Assembly (NCBI RefSeq): GCF_943372915.1
Contig: NZ_CALSAN010000005.1
Span: 1 to 64,000 of the forward strand
DNA: 64,000 nucleotides
Source: Ferrovibrio terrae_A
GTDB lineage: Bacteria; Pseudomonadota; Alphaproteobacteria; Ferrovibrionales; Ferrovibrionaceae
Reading direction: 5' to 3'
Shown here piece by piece: positions 25,838-34,307 of the stretch; position 1 is the first letter of the stretch; every line of letters starts with the position of its first letter. A program made the translations under genes and the position numbers. Below the pieces are notes generated by a model, which saw only the letters and a program-made list of their open reading frames with translations, ran no database searches and was not told where the DNA came from.

Positions 25838-26110
25838 ACTGGCTTACGACGCTCGATCTAGAGTTGGCTCTATGAGATCGAAACAGCAGCCCAGACTTCC
25901 CTTTGACCAGTGGTCGTGCCACCAGCCACGCCATCAATAATGGCAAATCCAGAGATACGATTGCTTCGATTCGTTACAGCTATTCTGCCATATCTGATGC
26001 TTGCGTTCTCTGTCGACGCAGCCTGGCGTAAGAAACGAATACCCTATTATTCATCCGTTATCGGATAGACGTCGGCGCTTGATAAGGCGGTCACCGATAA
26101 GGCCCAATAT
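25838..26110. other. intergenic region between HAD gene and SPARTA operon
   Basis: 273 bases upstream of the TIR-APAZ start, presumably with the SPARTA promoter on the minus strand. It contains the direct repeat GATAAGGC at 26081-26088 and 26096-26103, and the inverted pair TTATCGG (26058-26064) / CCGATAA (26094-26100). These could be an operator or just part of a hairpin. No gene was seen. Confidence 0.4.
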
Positions 26111-26926
26111 TCAATCCCACAGTTTCTGGGCCCGCACTGGGAAAAGCTCCACGAGGGTTTCAATTGCTGCGTCCCTAAAGGTCAGATCAAATCCCACTAA
26201 ACTGCGGTTGGCGGCTCTCAGAAGGCTTGGATCGGTGATCGTATTGCCCAATCGATACCAGAGGCTGTCCGCCACCACGAAACCGCCAGAGCAAACGCGC
26301 TCAACTGAAAATAATGGGGTCATGTGGCCCTGTCCCTGCCGGGTGACAAATATGATCGGCCGCCGACGTCCCCTGACATCGGCCAAGGCCCAGTCGACGA
26401 TACTTTCATCACTTCCCAAAATTGCCGCTGCCTGACTGTAAATGCCGAGTGTCATCCCATCATGGGCACTGAAAGTCGGGCGACGAAGGTTGTCTGGATC
26501 TCTCTTGTTGAGTACCGAATCCCGGCCATGCAGGTTGGGGTCGTTATCCAATGCGATCCATTCGATAGCGCCGCTGGCTTCCTGCAGCCACAAATCAATC
26601 TCCTGGGCCCGGTTCGCCCCATGCCAACGGGGCGTCATTGGCCGCTCATCGAACATTTCCGCATCCAGACCATTTTCAGCCATGACGCGCTCGAGAACAG
26701 ACTGATCGAGGTTTGCCCAGCTGCTGGACCAGACGAGCCTGGCGCCCGTCTTCTCAACAAGCCTGCAAATCATTGCAACTGCGACTGGGTCGAATGCCCG
26801 CCGACGGGGGCCGCCCTCGCTCGAATGCGAGGTAGCCGTTAGCTCGAAGCCGCCATTATCTGACAACGCATACGCCCGAAGAGGCAGCAACACGCCATCG
26901 ACATCAATGAATATAACCTTGGTCAA
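26111..26926 (-). CDS. HAD-superfamily hydrolase-like protein
   Basis: A TTG start at 26926 is favoured: GAGGA lies 7 bases upstream and the protein then opens directly with TKVIFIDVDGVLLP, the HAD nucleophile motif DxDG. A second TTG at 26974 is less supported. 271 residues: motif II Ser/Thr lies in LVWSSSWANLD (about residue 85) and a later acidic motif in WIALDNDPNL (about residue 130). The pattern fits the HAD family associated with RNA-repair and other conflict proteins (HAD_SAK-like). The C-terminal ~100 residues are not recognised. It is transcribed toward the SPARTA pair, 273 bases upstream. Confidence 0.7.
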   Translation of the reverse strand: MTKVIFIDVDGVLLPLRAYALSDNGGFELTATSHSSEGGPRRRAFDPVAVAMICRLVEKTGARLVWSSSWANLDQSVLERVMAENGLDAEMFDERPMTPRWHGANRAQEIDLWLQEASGAIEWIALDNDPNLHGRDSVLNKRDPDNLRRPTFSAHDGMTLGIYSQAAAILGSDESIVDWALADVRGRRRPIIFVTRQGQGHMTPLFSVERVCSGGFVVADSLWYRLGNTITDPSLLRAANRSLVGFDLTFRDAAIETLVELFPVRAQKLWD

Positions 26927-26974
26927 TCCGCGATCCTCGACGCGACGGCCGCCAGACCTTCCAGCGGCTCGCAA

Positions 26975-27380
26975 ATGTGAACGTCGTTGACTCTTTTAGG
27001 AATCTAATTCATTATCAGCGCATGGCTATCGTGAATTCATACCATGTTGAACAGGCTCAAAGTGTTGGCCTGTGTGGTTTATTGAGCAGCCTCATACCTC
27101 TCTCTCGTTCGTAAACTTTAGCCGGGTCGTTCCGGCGGGTTAACTGATCTGCGACATCCAGTGTCGCCGAGGGAGAGAAGTCATGTCTTCACATTCCGGT
27201 ATCGGCGTTTCGCCCACTCTGCGCCCTCAACTGAGGGCATCTCGAATCCGAATTTCGCGCCGCGCCCAACGATTCAGGCGACGCGTCTGACCGGGCTTCG
27301 GCTCCGCGCCTGCCAATACATCCAACGCCCGCTTGAGCGCTCGAAAGTAGCGATCGGCGGCTAAGATCACTGAGGACGCC
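26975..27380. other. non-coding region upstream of tnsA
   Basis: About 400 bases between the divergent HAD and tnsA genes. Small hairpins are GCGACA-TCCAG-TGTCGC (around 27150) and CCCTC-AACT-GAGGG (around 27225). In Tn7 the right end lies just upstream of tnsA, so this is the first place to look for an end. However, I see no array of ~20-base repeats and no TGT-type terminus matching 21680-21740. A short rightward frame at 27161-27364 lacks coding features. Confidence 0.4.
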
Positions 27381-28091
27381 ATGTCAAATGGACGCAGCCG
27401 CAAGCAAGGCTTGCGCGGACGGAATCTCGCGCCAATTTTTATCGGTAATTCCACTACGACCCTGCCGATCAGTCGCAAGGTCGTGACGTACCGGACAAAG
27501 CGTGTCGTCGGCTATTTCCAGAGTGGAAAAATGCAGTGCGCTCTTCCCTGGGAGTCTCAAATCGAGCGCGATTACTTTTACTGCCTGGAGTTCGACCCCT
27601 ACGTCGCAACGTTCATCGCTCAGCCCACCTGCTTCAATCTTCTCGTCGATGGGCAGCCAAGAAAGCATTTTCCGGATCTCCTGGTGCAGTATGTAGACGG
27701 CTCCAGGGCCTTCCATGAAGTCAAACCAGACCGGGATGCCTTAGCGCAGGAAAAGCAGCCACTGTACGAAGCCGCCAGGCGACACTGCGCAATAATTGAA
27801 ACTTCCTACCATGTTATCGCTGAAAGCCATATCCGACAGCAACCCCGATTACGAAACTGTCAGACGCTACTGCACTATCGTCGGCGCCTAGTTTCTCTAG
27901 ATGATGAGCTGGCTATCGTATCCGCTCTCTTCGCAGGACCGGTTGCCTTCGAGACGCTGCGGCACGTGCTAGATGAAAAGCCCGATGTCGACGCAGTAAT
28001 CCTCTGCTTGGCTGCGACCGGAAAAATCTGCTTTCCGCTCGACACCGAACTGACAGGCCAAACCGCTTTTCACCTTGCTCGCAATCAATAG
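27381..28091 (+). CDS. tnsA: Tn7-like endonuclease subunit TnsA
   Basis: 236 residues. The restriction-endonuclease-like core has candidate catalytic residues in order: E58/E62 in WESQIERDYFY, D99 in HFPDLLVQY, and E113-x-K115 in FHEVKP, the ExK/QxK pair of TnsA. QPTCFNL between them is also family-like. TnsA cuts the 5' ends of the transposon so that, with TnsB, the element is excised cleanly rather than copied. GAGGA lies 5 bases before the ATG. tnsB follows after 8 bases. Confidence 0.9.
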   Translation: MSNGRSRKQGLRGRNLAPIFIGNSTTTLPISRKVVTYRTKRVVGYFQSGKMQCALPWESQIERDYFYCLEFDPYVATFIAQPTCFNLLVDGQPRKHFPDLLVQYVDGSRAFHEVKPDRDALAQEKQPLYEAARRHCAIIETSYHVIAESHIRQQPRLRNCQTLLHYRRRLVSLDDELAIVSALFAGPVAFETLRHVLDEKPDVDAVILCLAATGKICFPLDTELTGQTAFHLARNQ

Positions 28092-28099
28092 GTGACGCC

Positions 28100-30055
28100 A
28101 TGTACCGCATCCCTGCAGGCCAATCCGTCTATGTCGATGGCATCCATTATCGCATGCATGTCATTACGACCGAGGGCGGGTATGTCCTTGAGAACCAGGT
28201 CACACGAGCCCCAATCATTCTGAGTAATGACGATTTCTCTGCGCGGCTGGCGGATGGCACTGTAACTCTCGACTCGCCGCCACAGAAAGATACCGGGTTC
28301 GACCCGGTGCAAGCTGACTTCTTCTATCTATCTAAACCACTCAAGGCGGAGACAACCAAGCGGCACCAATATGTCGAGGCAATGCGCGGACTGTCCGTGC
28401 CGAGAACGGCCGCCCGCCTAAAAATTGCGCTTTCCCAAATTGCGGCAAAGCTGGGCGACCCTCAGCCTCCGAGTGCTCGGACCGTCATTCGCTGGATGTC
28501 GAGGTGGGAGCAGGCTGGCGCGCGAGACATTCGGGTCCTCGTGCCTAATGTACATCGGCGAGGCAATCGCCGGCGGCGCGTGGACAGCGACGTTCTCGAC
28601 CTAATCGAAATCGTCATTGAAGAGCATTACTGCCGCCCCGAGGACACGACCGCGATCTCGGTCCATGAGCTGGTGTGCGGTAAGTTAAAGGCCCATAACG
28701 ACACCCACCAGCCGGCCGAACATCTTCCATACCCCAGCCTGGCGACGATCCGTCGCGCAATCGCTGATAGGATGCCCTATGAGGTTATGGTCGCCCGCAA
28801 AGGGAAACTCGCCGCAAACATGAAGTTTATCCCTGTGCAGCCAGCTCCCAAGGCAACCAAGCCTTTGGAAGTGATCGAAATCGACCACACCATTCTGGAC
28901 ATCATGCTTGTCGATGAGGAAACACGCCAAGTTATCGGCAGGCCGACAATGACTGCCGCTATCGACAAATACTCGCGGATGATTGTCGGTTTCTATGTTG
29001 GTTTTGAGCCGCCAGGCACTCATACCGTGATGCTTTGCCTAAAGCATGCCATCCTGAACAAGCAATACGTCCAGGACCGCTACCCCGACATTAAGAATAA
29101 ATGGCCATGTCAGGGAGTGCCGACATCAATCATGGTCGATAACGGACTGGAATTTCATAGTGAAGGCTTCCGCGAGGCCTGTGCGCAACTCGGCATCAAT
29201 CTCAGTCACGCCCCAGGGCGATCACCCTGGTATAAGAGCGCAATCGAGCGGTTCTTCGGGGTACACAATACCAGCCTGCTCCATCAAATCCCCGGCACGA
29301 CGTTCAGCGGACCTAAGCAGCGGGGCGACTATAAGTCTGAAAAGGCAGCCTGCCTGTCGCTTTTGGATCTGCAGCACATCATCCATATCTGGCTAATCGA
29401 CCATTACTCGCAAAGAATCCCAAGACTTCGAGGCAAGTCTCCAATCGAAGTGTGGACTCACGGCGTTGCCATGCACGGCATCACGCCGCTTCGTTCCGCG
29501 AATGATCTGAATAGCCTGGTCGGTGGTTTTGCACGGCGCCGCATCACTCGCAAGGGGATTAGTCTCTTCGACCTATATTACTGCTCGGATGCTGTATTTG
29601 ACCTGCTGAATCGACCGCACGCTCCGAAGCTAGTCGAGATCCGATATAATCATGACGATCTCAGCTACATTCTCGTGCAGGATCCGCTCACCAAGCAGTT
29701 CATCAAACTGCCCTCAACCGAGCCAGAGTACACGACCGGCCTGTCGCTCGCACTGCACAAGCTTTCCAAGCGCGAAGCCGGAAAACGCACTGCTGGCAGC
29801 ATGACTGTTGCCGATCTCGGCGTCGCACGTCAGCACATCAAGGCGGAAATTGATAAGTCTCTGACCAGAACCGCTTCTCTACGTCGCAAAACCGCTGTCC
29901 AGATTAAACGTCTGCAAAGCTCGGATGCCGACTCCTCTTCCACTGAAATTCTACGTGCTCCGATAATCCCACCAGCTCCATCCAATGATCAGGCGCAATC
30001 TGCCGAACAACAACGGCCCAGCCGAAGCTGGGTTTCAATCGAGACGGAGGAGTAA
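28100..30055 (+). CDS. tnsB: Tn7-like DDE transposase TnsB
   Basis: 651 residues. N-terminal helix-turn-helix DNA-binding regions (about 80-160) precede an rve/DDE integrase core with D262 (EIDHT), D347 (MVDNGLEF) and E383 (WYKSAIERFFG). A C-terminal mu-type beta-barrel region and a Ser/Pro-rich tail follow, the tail probably being the contact to TnsC. It binds the transposon ends and joins 3' ends to the target. It is longer than TniA of Tn402-type elements and fits TnsB. Confidence 0.92.
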   Translation: MYRIPAGQSVYVDGIHYRMHVITTEGGYVLENQVTRAPIILSNDDFSARLADGTVTLDSPPQKDTGFDPVQADFFYLSKPLKAETTKRHQYVEAMRGLSVPRTAARLKIALSQIAAKLGDPQPPSARTVIRWMSRWEQAGARDIRVLVPNVHRRGNRRRRVDSDVLDLIEIVIEEHYCRPEDTTAISVHELVCGKLKAHNDTHQPAEHLPYPSLATIRRAIADRMPYEVMVARKGKLAANMKFIPVQPAPKATKPLEVIEIDHTILDIMLVDEETRQVIGRPTMTAAIDKYSRMIVGFYVGFEPPGTHTVMLCLKHAILNKQYVQDRYPDIKNKWPCQGVPTSIMVDNGLEFHSEGFREACAQLGINLSHAPGRSPWYKSAIERFFGVHNTSLLHQIPGTTFSGPKQRGDYKSEKAACLSLLDLQHIIHIWLIDHYSQRIPRLRGKSPIEVWTHGVAMHGITPLRSANDLNSLVGGFARRRITRKGISLFDLYYCSDAVFDLLNRPHAPKLVEIRYNHDDLSYILVQDPLTKQFIKLPSTEPEYTTGLSLALHKLSKREAGKRTAGSMTVADLGVARQHIKAEIDKSLTRTASLRRKTAVQIKRLQSSDADSSSTEILRAPIIPPAPSNDQAQSAEQQRPSRSWVSIETEE

Positions 30056-31081
30056 ATGACTCAGATTGATGGCAGCGAAGACAAGCAGCAGGAAGCTCGT
30101 CTTTGGGCGTTCAGAAAGGTATTTGTAAAGGATCCGACACTCCAGGAAATCCTCCGCGGAATTAAAACGCTGCATCAATCTGGGTGCGGCACGACTCACG
30201 CTCAATGCATGGGCCTGTTTGGCCCGTCTGGGTCCGGAAAGACACGCTTAGTTCGATATTACGAGCGCACCTTCATGAAATCACTGCGTAAGACGACCTA
30301 CTGTGAGGGTGATATCGAGATTGAAATCAAACCGCTCCTATTCGTCGAATGCCCAGCACGCGCCACAGTCAAAGGTGTGGCCGAAACCCTTCTTACGGTT
30401 CTAGGTGACCCTCGGCCGTCGCGGGGCAGCCAGCAGGAAATGACTCAGCGGATCCTGCATTTGTTGCGTGTTCGCCGCACGAGTCTGATTGTGATGGATG
30501 AATTCCAGCATTTAGTCGCTCGCAGCAGTAACGCCGTCGCTGCCTATGAGACAGCGGACTGGATCAAAAGTCTACTGAACGAGAATATCTGTCCAATTGT
30601 ACTGGTAGGGACGGACCCTGCGGCCGAAATCCTCAAGGTCAACGAACAGTTACAACGGCGTAATTTCGCCAGCTTCAGAATTATGGCCTATAGCGTATCT
30701 ACTGAAGCCGAAATGAAGGTGTTCCAGAATATGCTTTCTGGATTGGAGAAGGCATTAGGGCTTCCGCTTCCGTCGTGCCTCGCTGATGAAGACCTTGCCC
30801 GTCGGCTCCACATTGCTTCCGACGGCTTAATCGGCCGTGTTACCGGTCTTTTAGATAGGGCACTTCTCTTGGCAATTGAACGTCAGGAGAATTCAATTTC
30901 TCGCCAGATCCTCCGAGATGTATTTTCTCGCACGGAAGGCATCCTGCCAATTCAGCCCAACCCGTTTTCACCTAAAGCTCTCCTAGCTGGAAATCCCGTC
31001 AAGCCGGAGGACAATTCTCGACGGCTGCGCGCACGTGGGGGACGAGATGGTGGATCTCTGGGCGGAAAATTATCAGCATGA
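30056..31081 (+). CDS. tnsC: Tn7-like AAA+ regulator TnsC
   Basis: 341 residues. Walker A is GPSGSGKT (about 56-63) and Walker B is SLIVMDEFQHL (D148 E149), with downstream sensor-like VLVGTDPAAEIL. It is shorter than Tn7 TnsC (about 555 residues) and close to TniB/TnsC of other Tn7-like elements. It couples target selection by TniQ to the TnsAB transposase and gives target immunity. Its ATG directly follows the tnsB stop, and it overlaps tniQ by 4 bases. Confidence 0.9.
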   Translation: MTQIDGSEDKQQEARLWAFRKVFVKDPTLQEILRGIKTLHQSGCGTTHAQCMGLFGPSGSGKTRLVRYYERTFMKSLRKTTYCEGDIEIEIKPLLFVECPARATVKGVAETLLTVLGDPRPSRGSQQEMTQRILHLLRVRRTSLIVMDEFQHLVARSSNAVAAYETADWIKSLLNENICPIVLVGTDPAAEILKVNEQLQRRNFASFRIMAYSVSTEAEMKVFQNMLSGLEKALGLPLPSCLADEDLARRLHIASDGLIGRVTGLLDRALLLAIERQENSISRQILRDVFSRTEGILPIQPNPFSPKALLAGNPVKPEDNSRRLRARGGRDGGSLGGKLSA

Positions 31082-32616
31082 CGAAAAGATTATTTTTTAA
31101 AGCCGACCCGATGCGCGGCGAAAGCATCTATGGGTACCTTTCGCGTCTCGCGCCAATCCTCGGATACGATTCTTATAAATGGATCTTCGATGCATTTCCC
31201 GGCCTGTTTAAGTCCCGGACATTCCGTTGTCTTTCAACAGCGCCAAATCTGGCCCCTGTCGCAGATGCGCTCGGTCAATCGGTGGAGCACCTGGATGCAA
31301 TGAGATTCCCGCGCCGCGACGGTAGATTATTCTGTCGAGGACAGGAGATCCGCCGAATTTATGTCAATTTTGATTCACTGTACTTCTGCCCGTTGTGCAC
31401 GAGTGAACGCGGGACACATATGCTGGTATGGCAGTTCAATTTTCTCGTAGCATGCCCGATTCACCATGTAAAAATGCTCTCTAGATGTGCTGAATGCGAT
31501 GCCTCCCTCGACATGCCTTCGGTAAAGCGTGGACGTTGCGACCAGTGCTTTAAGGGCATTGGCGCCACTCATTCATCCAATGCGACACTCGCTGAAGCTG
31601 TGACCTCACTGCTATCGTTGATTGGTGGTCTCACCGGGAGCGATGAGCCTGGTGAACTTCCTCCCGTGCTGGAGGACGCCGATTTTTCACTTGCTCTCGA
31701 ACTTGTTTTCGCCGTTGGCCGCATAAAGGGCGATGTAAATCGTACTGGCATCGCCACAATGCGCAATGGCATGGAACTACGATTGAGCCAGGGATACGAG
31801 ATGTTTAAGTCCTGGGAGAGCTCATCGCAGTGGCTACTAGCCCGTGCCGCCCGCCCATACAAAGGCACGATCACAGTCTCCCCATACAGGCGCCTGTTTT
31901 GCCGAGGGACAAACGAAAAGATTCGGAAAAGAGCGGAAGATGAGATTTCAAAATTTCTCTATCAGCAAGGTGAGACAGCCAAAGAAGAGATACGTAACGG
32001 TGAGCTTGTAAGAATTGACGATGCAGCAGAACGAGTTGGTATGACAAAAGTCAGCCTAAAGAAGATTGGAGAGCGTCGCCCCTACGCCACCACTCGATCA
32101 AAATGGCGAAAAGCAACCTATCTTCGCAACAAAGAGGTTCACTGGATTCAAAGCTGTGTCGACGAATGCATTTCTAGCAAGGACGCTTGCCGCTCTCTTG
32201 GCGTCTCGGATCGACACCAAGTGCAAGCGCTCTATGATAATTATATCTTCCCTCATGCTGACCCTTCGATGGTACTCGATCGCAGATCGCGTTGTTTTCG
32301 CCGGGAGTCAATTGACGAATTTTGCCAAAAAGTCGGGAGGCTGCCCGTACTTGGCGTCGATCCAGTCTCTGAAATGCCTTGGCGGGCCGCCAAAGCGACA
32401 TTCATGTCCCACCACAATACCTCTGCGGACTTCTATCGGGCGGTCGTAACTGATCGACTGGTACCCGTTAGCAGGCAAACCGGCAGAAGCGGGTTTCCAA
32501 GTCTTATATTTCTGCGAAGAGAAGTTCTCTCGATTGCTAGGATGTGGTCCACGTTTTCCACTGGCGCGACACCTGTGCCCTCTGCTTTTGGCCAGCATAG
32601 ACCGAGCCGACAGTGA
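31078..32616 (+). CDS. TniQ/TnsD-family target-selection protein
   Basis: 512 residues. It opens with the TniQ pattern (MTKRLFFKADPMRGESIYGYLSRLA). A zinc-binding block follows: C104/C107 (FCPLC), C126-x2-H129 (CPIHH), C137/C140 (CAEC), C154/C157 (CDQC). The C-terminal ~300 residues have helix-turn-helix-like stretches (IDDAAERVGMTKVSLKKIG). The length is like Tn7 TnsD rather than the short TniQ of CRISPR-associated transposons, favouring sequence-specific recognition of a fixed chromosomal site. No cas genes or CRISPR array are present. It overlaps the tnsC stop as ATGA. Confidence 0.88.
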   Translation: MTKRLFFKADPMRGESIYGYLSRLAPILGYDSYKWIFDAFPGLFKSRTFRCLSTAPNLAPVADALGQSVEHLDAMRFPRRDGRLFCRGQEIRRIYVNFDSLYFCPLCTSERGTHMLVWQFNFLVACPIHHVKMLSRCAECDASLDMPSVKRGRCDQCFKGIGATHSSNATLAEAVTSLLSLIGGLTGSDEPGELPPVLEDADFSLALELVFAVGRIKGDVNRTGIATMRNGMELRLSQGYEMFKSWESSSQWLLARAARPYKGTITVSPYRRLFCRGTNEKIRKRAEDEISKFLYQQGETAKEEIRNGELVRIDDAAERVGMTKVSLKKIGERRPYATTRSKWRKATYLRNKEVHWIQSCVDECISSKDACRSLGVSDRHQVQALYDNYIFPHADPSMVLDRRSRCFRRESIDEFCQKVGRLPVLGVDPVSEMPWRAAKATFMSHHNTSADFYRAVVTDRLVPVSRQTGRSGFPSLIFLRREVLSIARMWSTFSTGATPVPSAFGQHRPSRQ

Positions 32617-32714
32617 TACTCGGGCGGAAAATGAACGCACACTTAGCAGATAGACCATCGATTTCGAAGCTTCCACGAAGCTTCTTTAGAATCCTCTATT
32701 TACCAGGAAGAGTG

Positions 32715-33197
32715 ATGAGCGAAAACTTTCGTGACGCGCGACGCCAGCTGGAGTGCCTATTGGGCGCCGGGACAATTGGAGATATCTCTCTTCCCTACGG
32801 CTGGATCGGCCTCTTCGAGGCGTTTGCAATCTACATGAAGGCATTGTCGCAGGAGGTCAGATCAGGAGTATCTATTCAGCAGATCAAGGAAAAGTACGGC
32901 ACACTCCGTATTTACTGCTATGCCCCGGATGAAGTCTTTGATCTGGTTGGCGCTGCCGAGCTCGCGAGTAATGCAGTTTGCGGGATTTGTGGGCATGCTG
33001 GCTGCATGCGTGAGTCTGGCTGGATCGGAGTCCGTTGCGACATCCACGCACAGGATCAACCAGGCCGGTCGCGACGCGTCGCAGCCTCTACGAGACAAAC
33101 CGAGTTGGCGGTGCAGATGTTGCGAGATGTATGGGGACAGGAGCTAGGCAGGGAGGGTTTGGAAGCCATCGCGCGCATTCACATTGTTCCCATCTGA
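32715..33197 (+). CDS. unknown small protein with Cys/His cluster
   Basis: The ATG at 32715 is preferred, with AGGAAG just upstream; the frame also opens at a GTG (32613) overlapping the tniQ stop. 160 residues. The middle has QIKEKYGTLRIYCY and then NAVCGICGHAG ... RESGWIGVRCDIH, a C-x2-C ... C-x2-H arrangement suggesting zinc binding. Proteins with this IKEKyG-L-y plus Cys/His signature occur as uncharacterised accessory proteins in many bacteria. No function is known to me. It is the last gene before the nar operon. Confidence 0.65.
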   Translation: MSENFRDARRQLECLLGAGTIGDISLPYGWIGLFEAFAIYMKALSQEVRSGVSIQQIKEKYGTLRIYCYAPDEVFDLVGAAELASNAVCGICGHAGCMRESGWIGVRCDIHAQDQPGRSRRVAASTRQTELAVQMLRDVWGQELGREGLEAIARIHIVPI

Positions 33198-33230
33198 TAA
33201 CGCCCCATTATGGCAAGGGCTAGGAACAAT

Positions 33231-33246
33231 CCAGCATTGTAGCTGG
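33231..33246. terminator. small hairpin between convergent island gene and ric
   Basis: CCAGC (33231-33235) and GCTGG (33242-33246) enclose ATTGTA; no clear T run on either side. A longer-range 8-base inverted pair ATTGTTCC (33183-33190) / GGAACAAT (33223-33230) partly overlaps the same stretch. It may end transcripts from both sides or be scar sequence at the island border. Confidence 0.3.
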
Positions 33247-33261
33247 GGGCGCCTTATAGTT

Positions 33262-33909
33262 TCAGAGCCAGCGCGGAAACAGGATGTTGTTCTCCAGGTG
33301 GATGTGCTCCATCACATCATCTACCAGTTTACGCGTACCGGCATAGAGCGCGCGCCATGTCGGACAGGCATCACCGGGTGCCGCGCCACCATTGGTCAAT
33401 GCTTCGATCGAATGCAGCCGTGCGCCATGCTCTTCATGTTCGCTGCGCATGACCGTGATCGGATATTCGATCATCGGGTGGCCGCCACGCAGCATCATCG
33501 GGAACAGCATGACCTCTTCCTTCTGCATATGGTCGTCCAGTTCCCGCAGCGTTTCCTCCAGAAGATCCGCCAGGCCAGCAGGAACATCCTGATGACCGCG
33601 ATGTACTGCCTCGACGCGTCGCGCCAGCCGGATCAACTCGGGCAATTCGGCCCGATGCACCACGTGGTAGCGGGTTAGGATATGCTCAATCAGGTCCGCG
33701 GTCTCCTGCGGCACGGTCAATGCCCCAGGAGTTAGTGCCTGCAATTCGCCGTCAAGCTGCTCCAGCTCCAAGCCACGTTTGCTGGCAGCGTCTTTAAGGC
33801 TGGTTCCGCCGCCACAACAGAAATCCAGTTTATGGGCCCGAAAGACCGCTGTGGCGCCGGGGAGGCTGACGGCAATGTCGGCAAGGGTCCGGTCTTCATA
33901 GCTGATCAT
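33262..33909 (-). CDS. iron-sulfur cluster repair di-iron protein (RIC/YtfE/DnrN family)
   Basis: 215 residues from the ATG at 33909. The N-terminal ScdA-type domain has DFCCGGG (about 30-36). The C-terminal hemerythrin-like bundle has spaced His/Glu ligands (VVHRAELPEL, LDDHMQKEEVMLFPMM, SEHEEHGARL, VMEHIHLENNILFPRWL). It repairs Fe-S clusters damaged by NO or oxidants and fits the end of a nitrate/NO-related operon. It is the last gene of the leftward nar transcript, at the island border. Confidence 0.92.
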   Translation of the reverse strand: MISYEDRTLADIAVSLPGATAVFRAHKLDFCCGGGTSLKDAASKRGLELEQLDGELQALTPGALTVPQETADLIEHILTRYHVVHRAELPELIRLARRVEAVHRGHQDVPAGLADLLEETLRELDDHMQKEEVMLFPMMLRGGHPMIEYPITVMRSEHEEHGARLHSIEALTNGGAAPGDACPTWRALYAGTRKLVDDVMEHIHLENNILFPRWL

Positions 33910-33937
33910 GATGCACACTCTTTTTTCCTTACGACAT

Positions 33938-34291
33938 TCACTTCCGCTTCCGCACCGGTCCTTTCTCCAGGGCGGTATCGATCCAGGCCATGGCGCGTAC
34001 CGCAGCTGGCAATCCGAGTGTGGTGACGGCGAGAACTGCAACGTGATGCATCTCGGCCAGGCTCACATTGTCTGCCTTGGCGCGCCGCGCATGCGATGAT
34101 GTGGCGCCCTGTGCCTGGGCACCAATCGCGAGCGCCAGCTTCACCAGCCGCCGCGCGCGGGCATCGAGCGGCCCGGCCTCAGCAGCAGCTTCGCCGAGCA
34201 TCTCATACGCCTTCCACACCGCCTTTTGGCGCGTGGCGAAGTTCCGTGCCGCCGGCGGCAGCTCTGCATGTTTTGCTTTTTGTTTTGTCAT
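33938..34291 (-). CDS. carboxymuconolactone decarboxylase / AhpD-like protein
   Basis: 117 residues from the ATG at 34291, with GGAG upstream. The helical CMD fold is suggested by LDARARRLVKLALAIGAQAQG, SSHARRAKADNVSLAEMHHVAVLAV and the terminal helix. The CxxC redox pair of AhpD is absent (GATSSHAR where CxxCxxH would be), so it is probably not a peroxidase-type reductant. Such small CMD proteins are frequent beside NnrS and RIC in denitrifiers. Confidence 0.8.
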   Translation of the reverse strand: MTKQKAKHAELPPAARNFATRQKAVWKAYEMLGEAAAEAGPLDARARRLVKLALAIGAQAQGATSSHARRAKADNVSLAEMHHVAVLAVTTLGLPAAVRAMAWIDTALEKGPVRKRK

Positions 34292-34307
34292 GTCGTTTGT
34301 CTCCGTA

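Larger units (their letters stand above)
21680..33250. mobile_element. accessory island with Tn7-like transposition module (boundaries uncertain)
   Basis: An AT-richer block with phage/plasmid-defence and transposition genes sits between tRNA-Ile2 and the end of the nar operon, both chromosomal in character. The tnsABC-tniQ set at 27381-32616 is intact. The left limit is set at the palindrome cluster near the tRNA. The right limit lies in the 64 bases between the last island gene and ric. Target-site duplication and paired inverted ends were not found. The island may therefore be one element carrying SPARTA, or a smaller element beside an older defence insertion. Confidence 0.5.

Noticed and set aside
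26081..26103. Direct repeat GATAAGGC as start of a CRISPR array or transposase-binding array
   Set aside because: Only two 8-base copies 15 bases apart; no further units. Kept as a possible operator only.
27161..27364. Short rightward frame upstream of tnsA
   Set aside because: No ribosome site, no recognisable motif and overlapping frames on the other strand; treated as non-coding.
21625..33250. CRISPR-associated transposon (CAST)
   Set aside because: No cas gene, no repeat-spacer array, and TniQ is of TnsD length.
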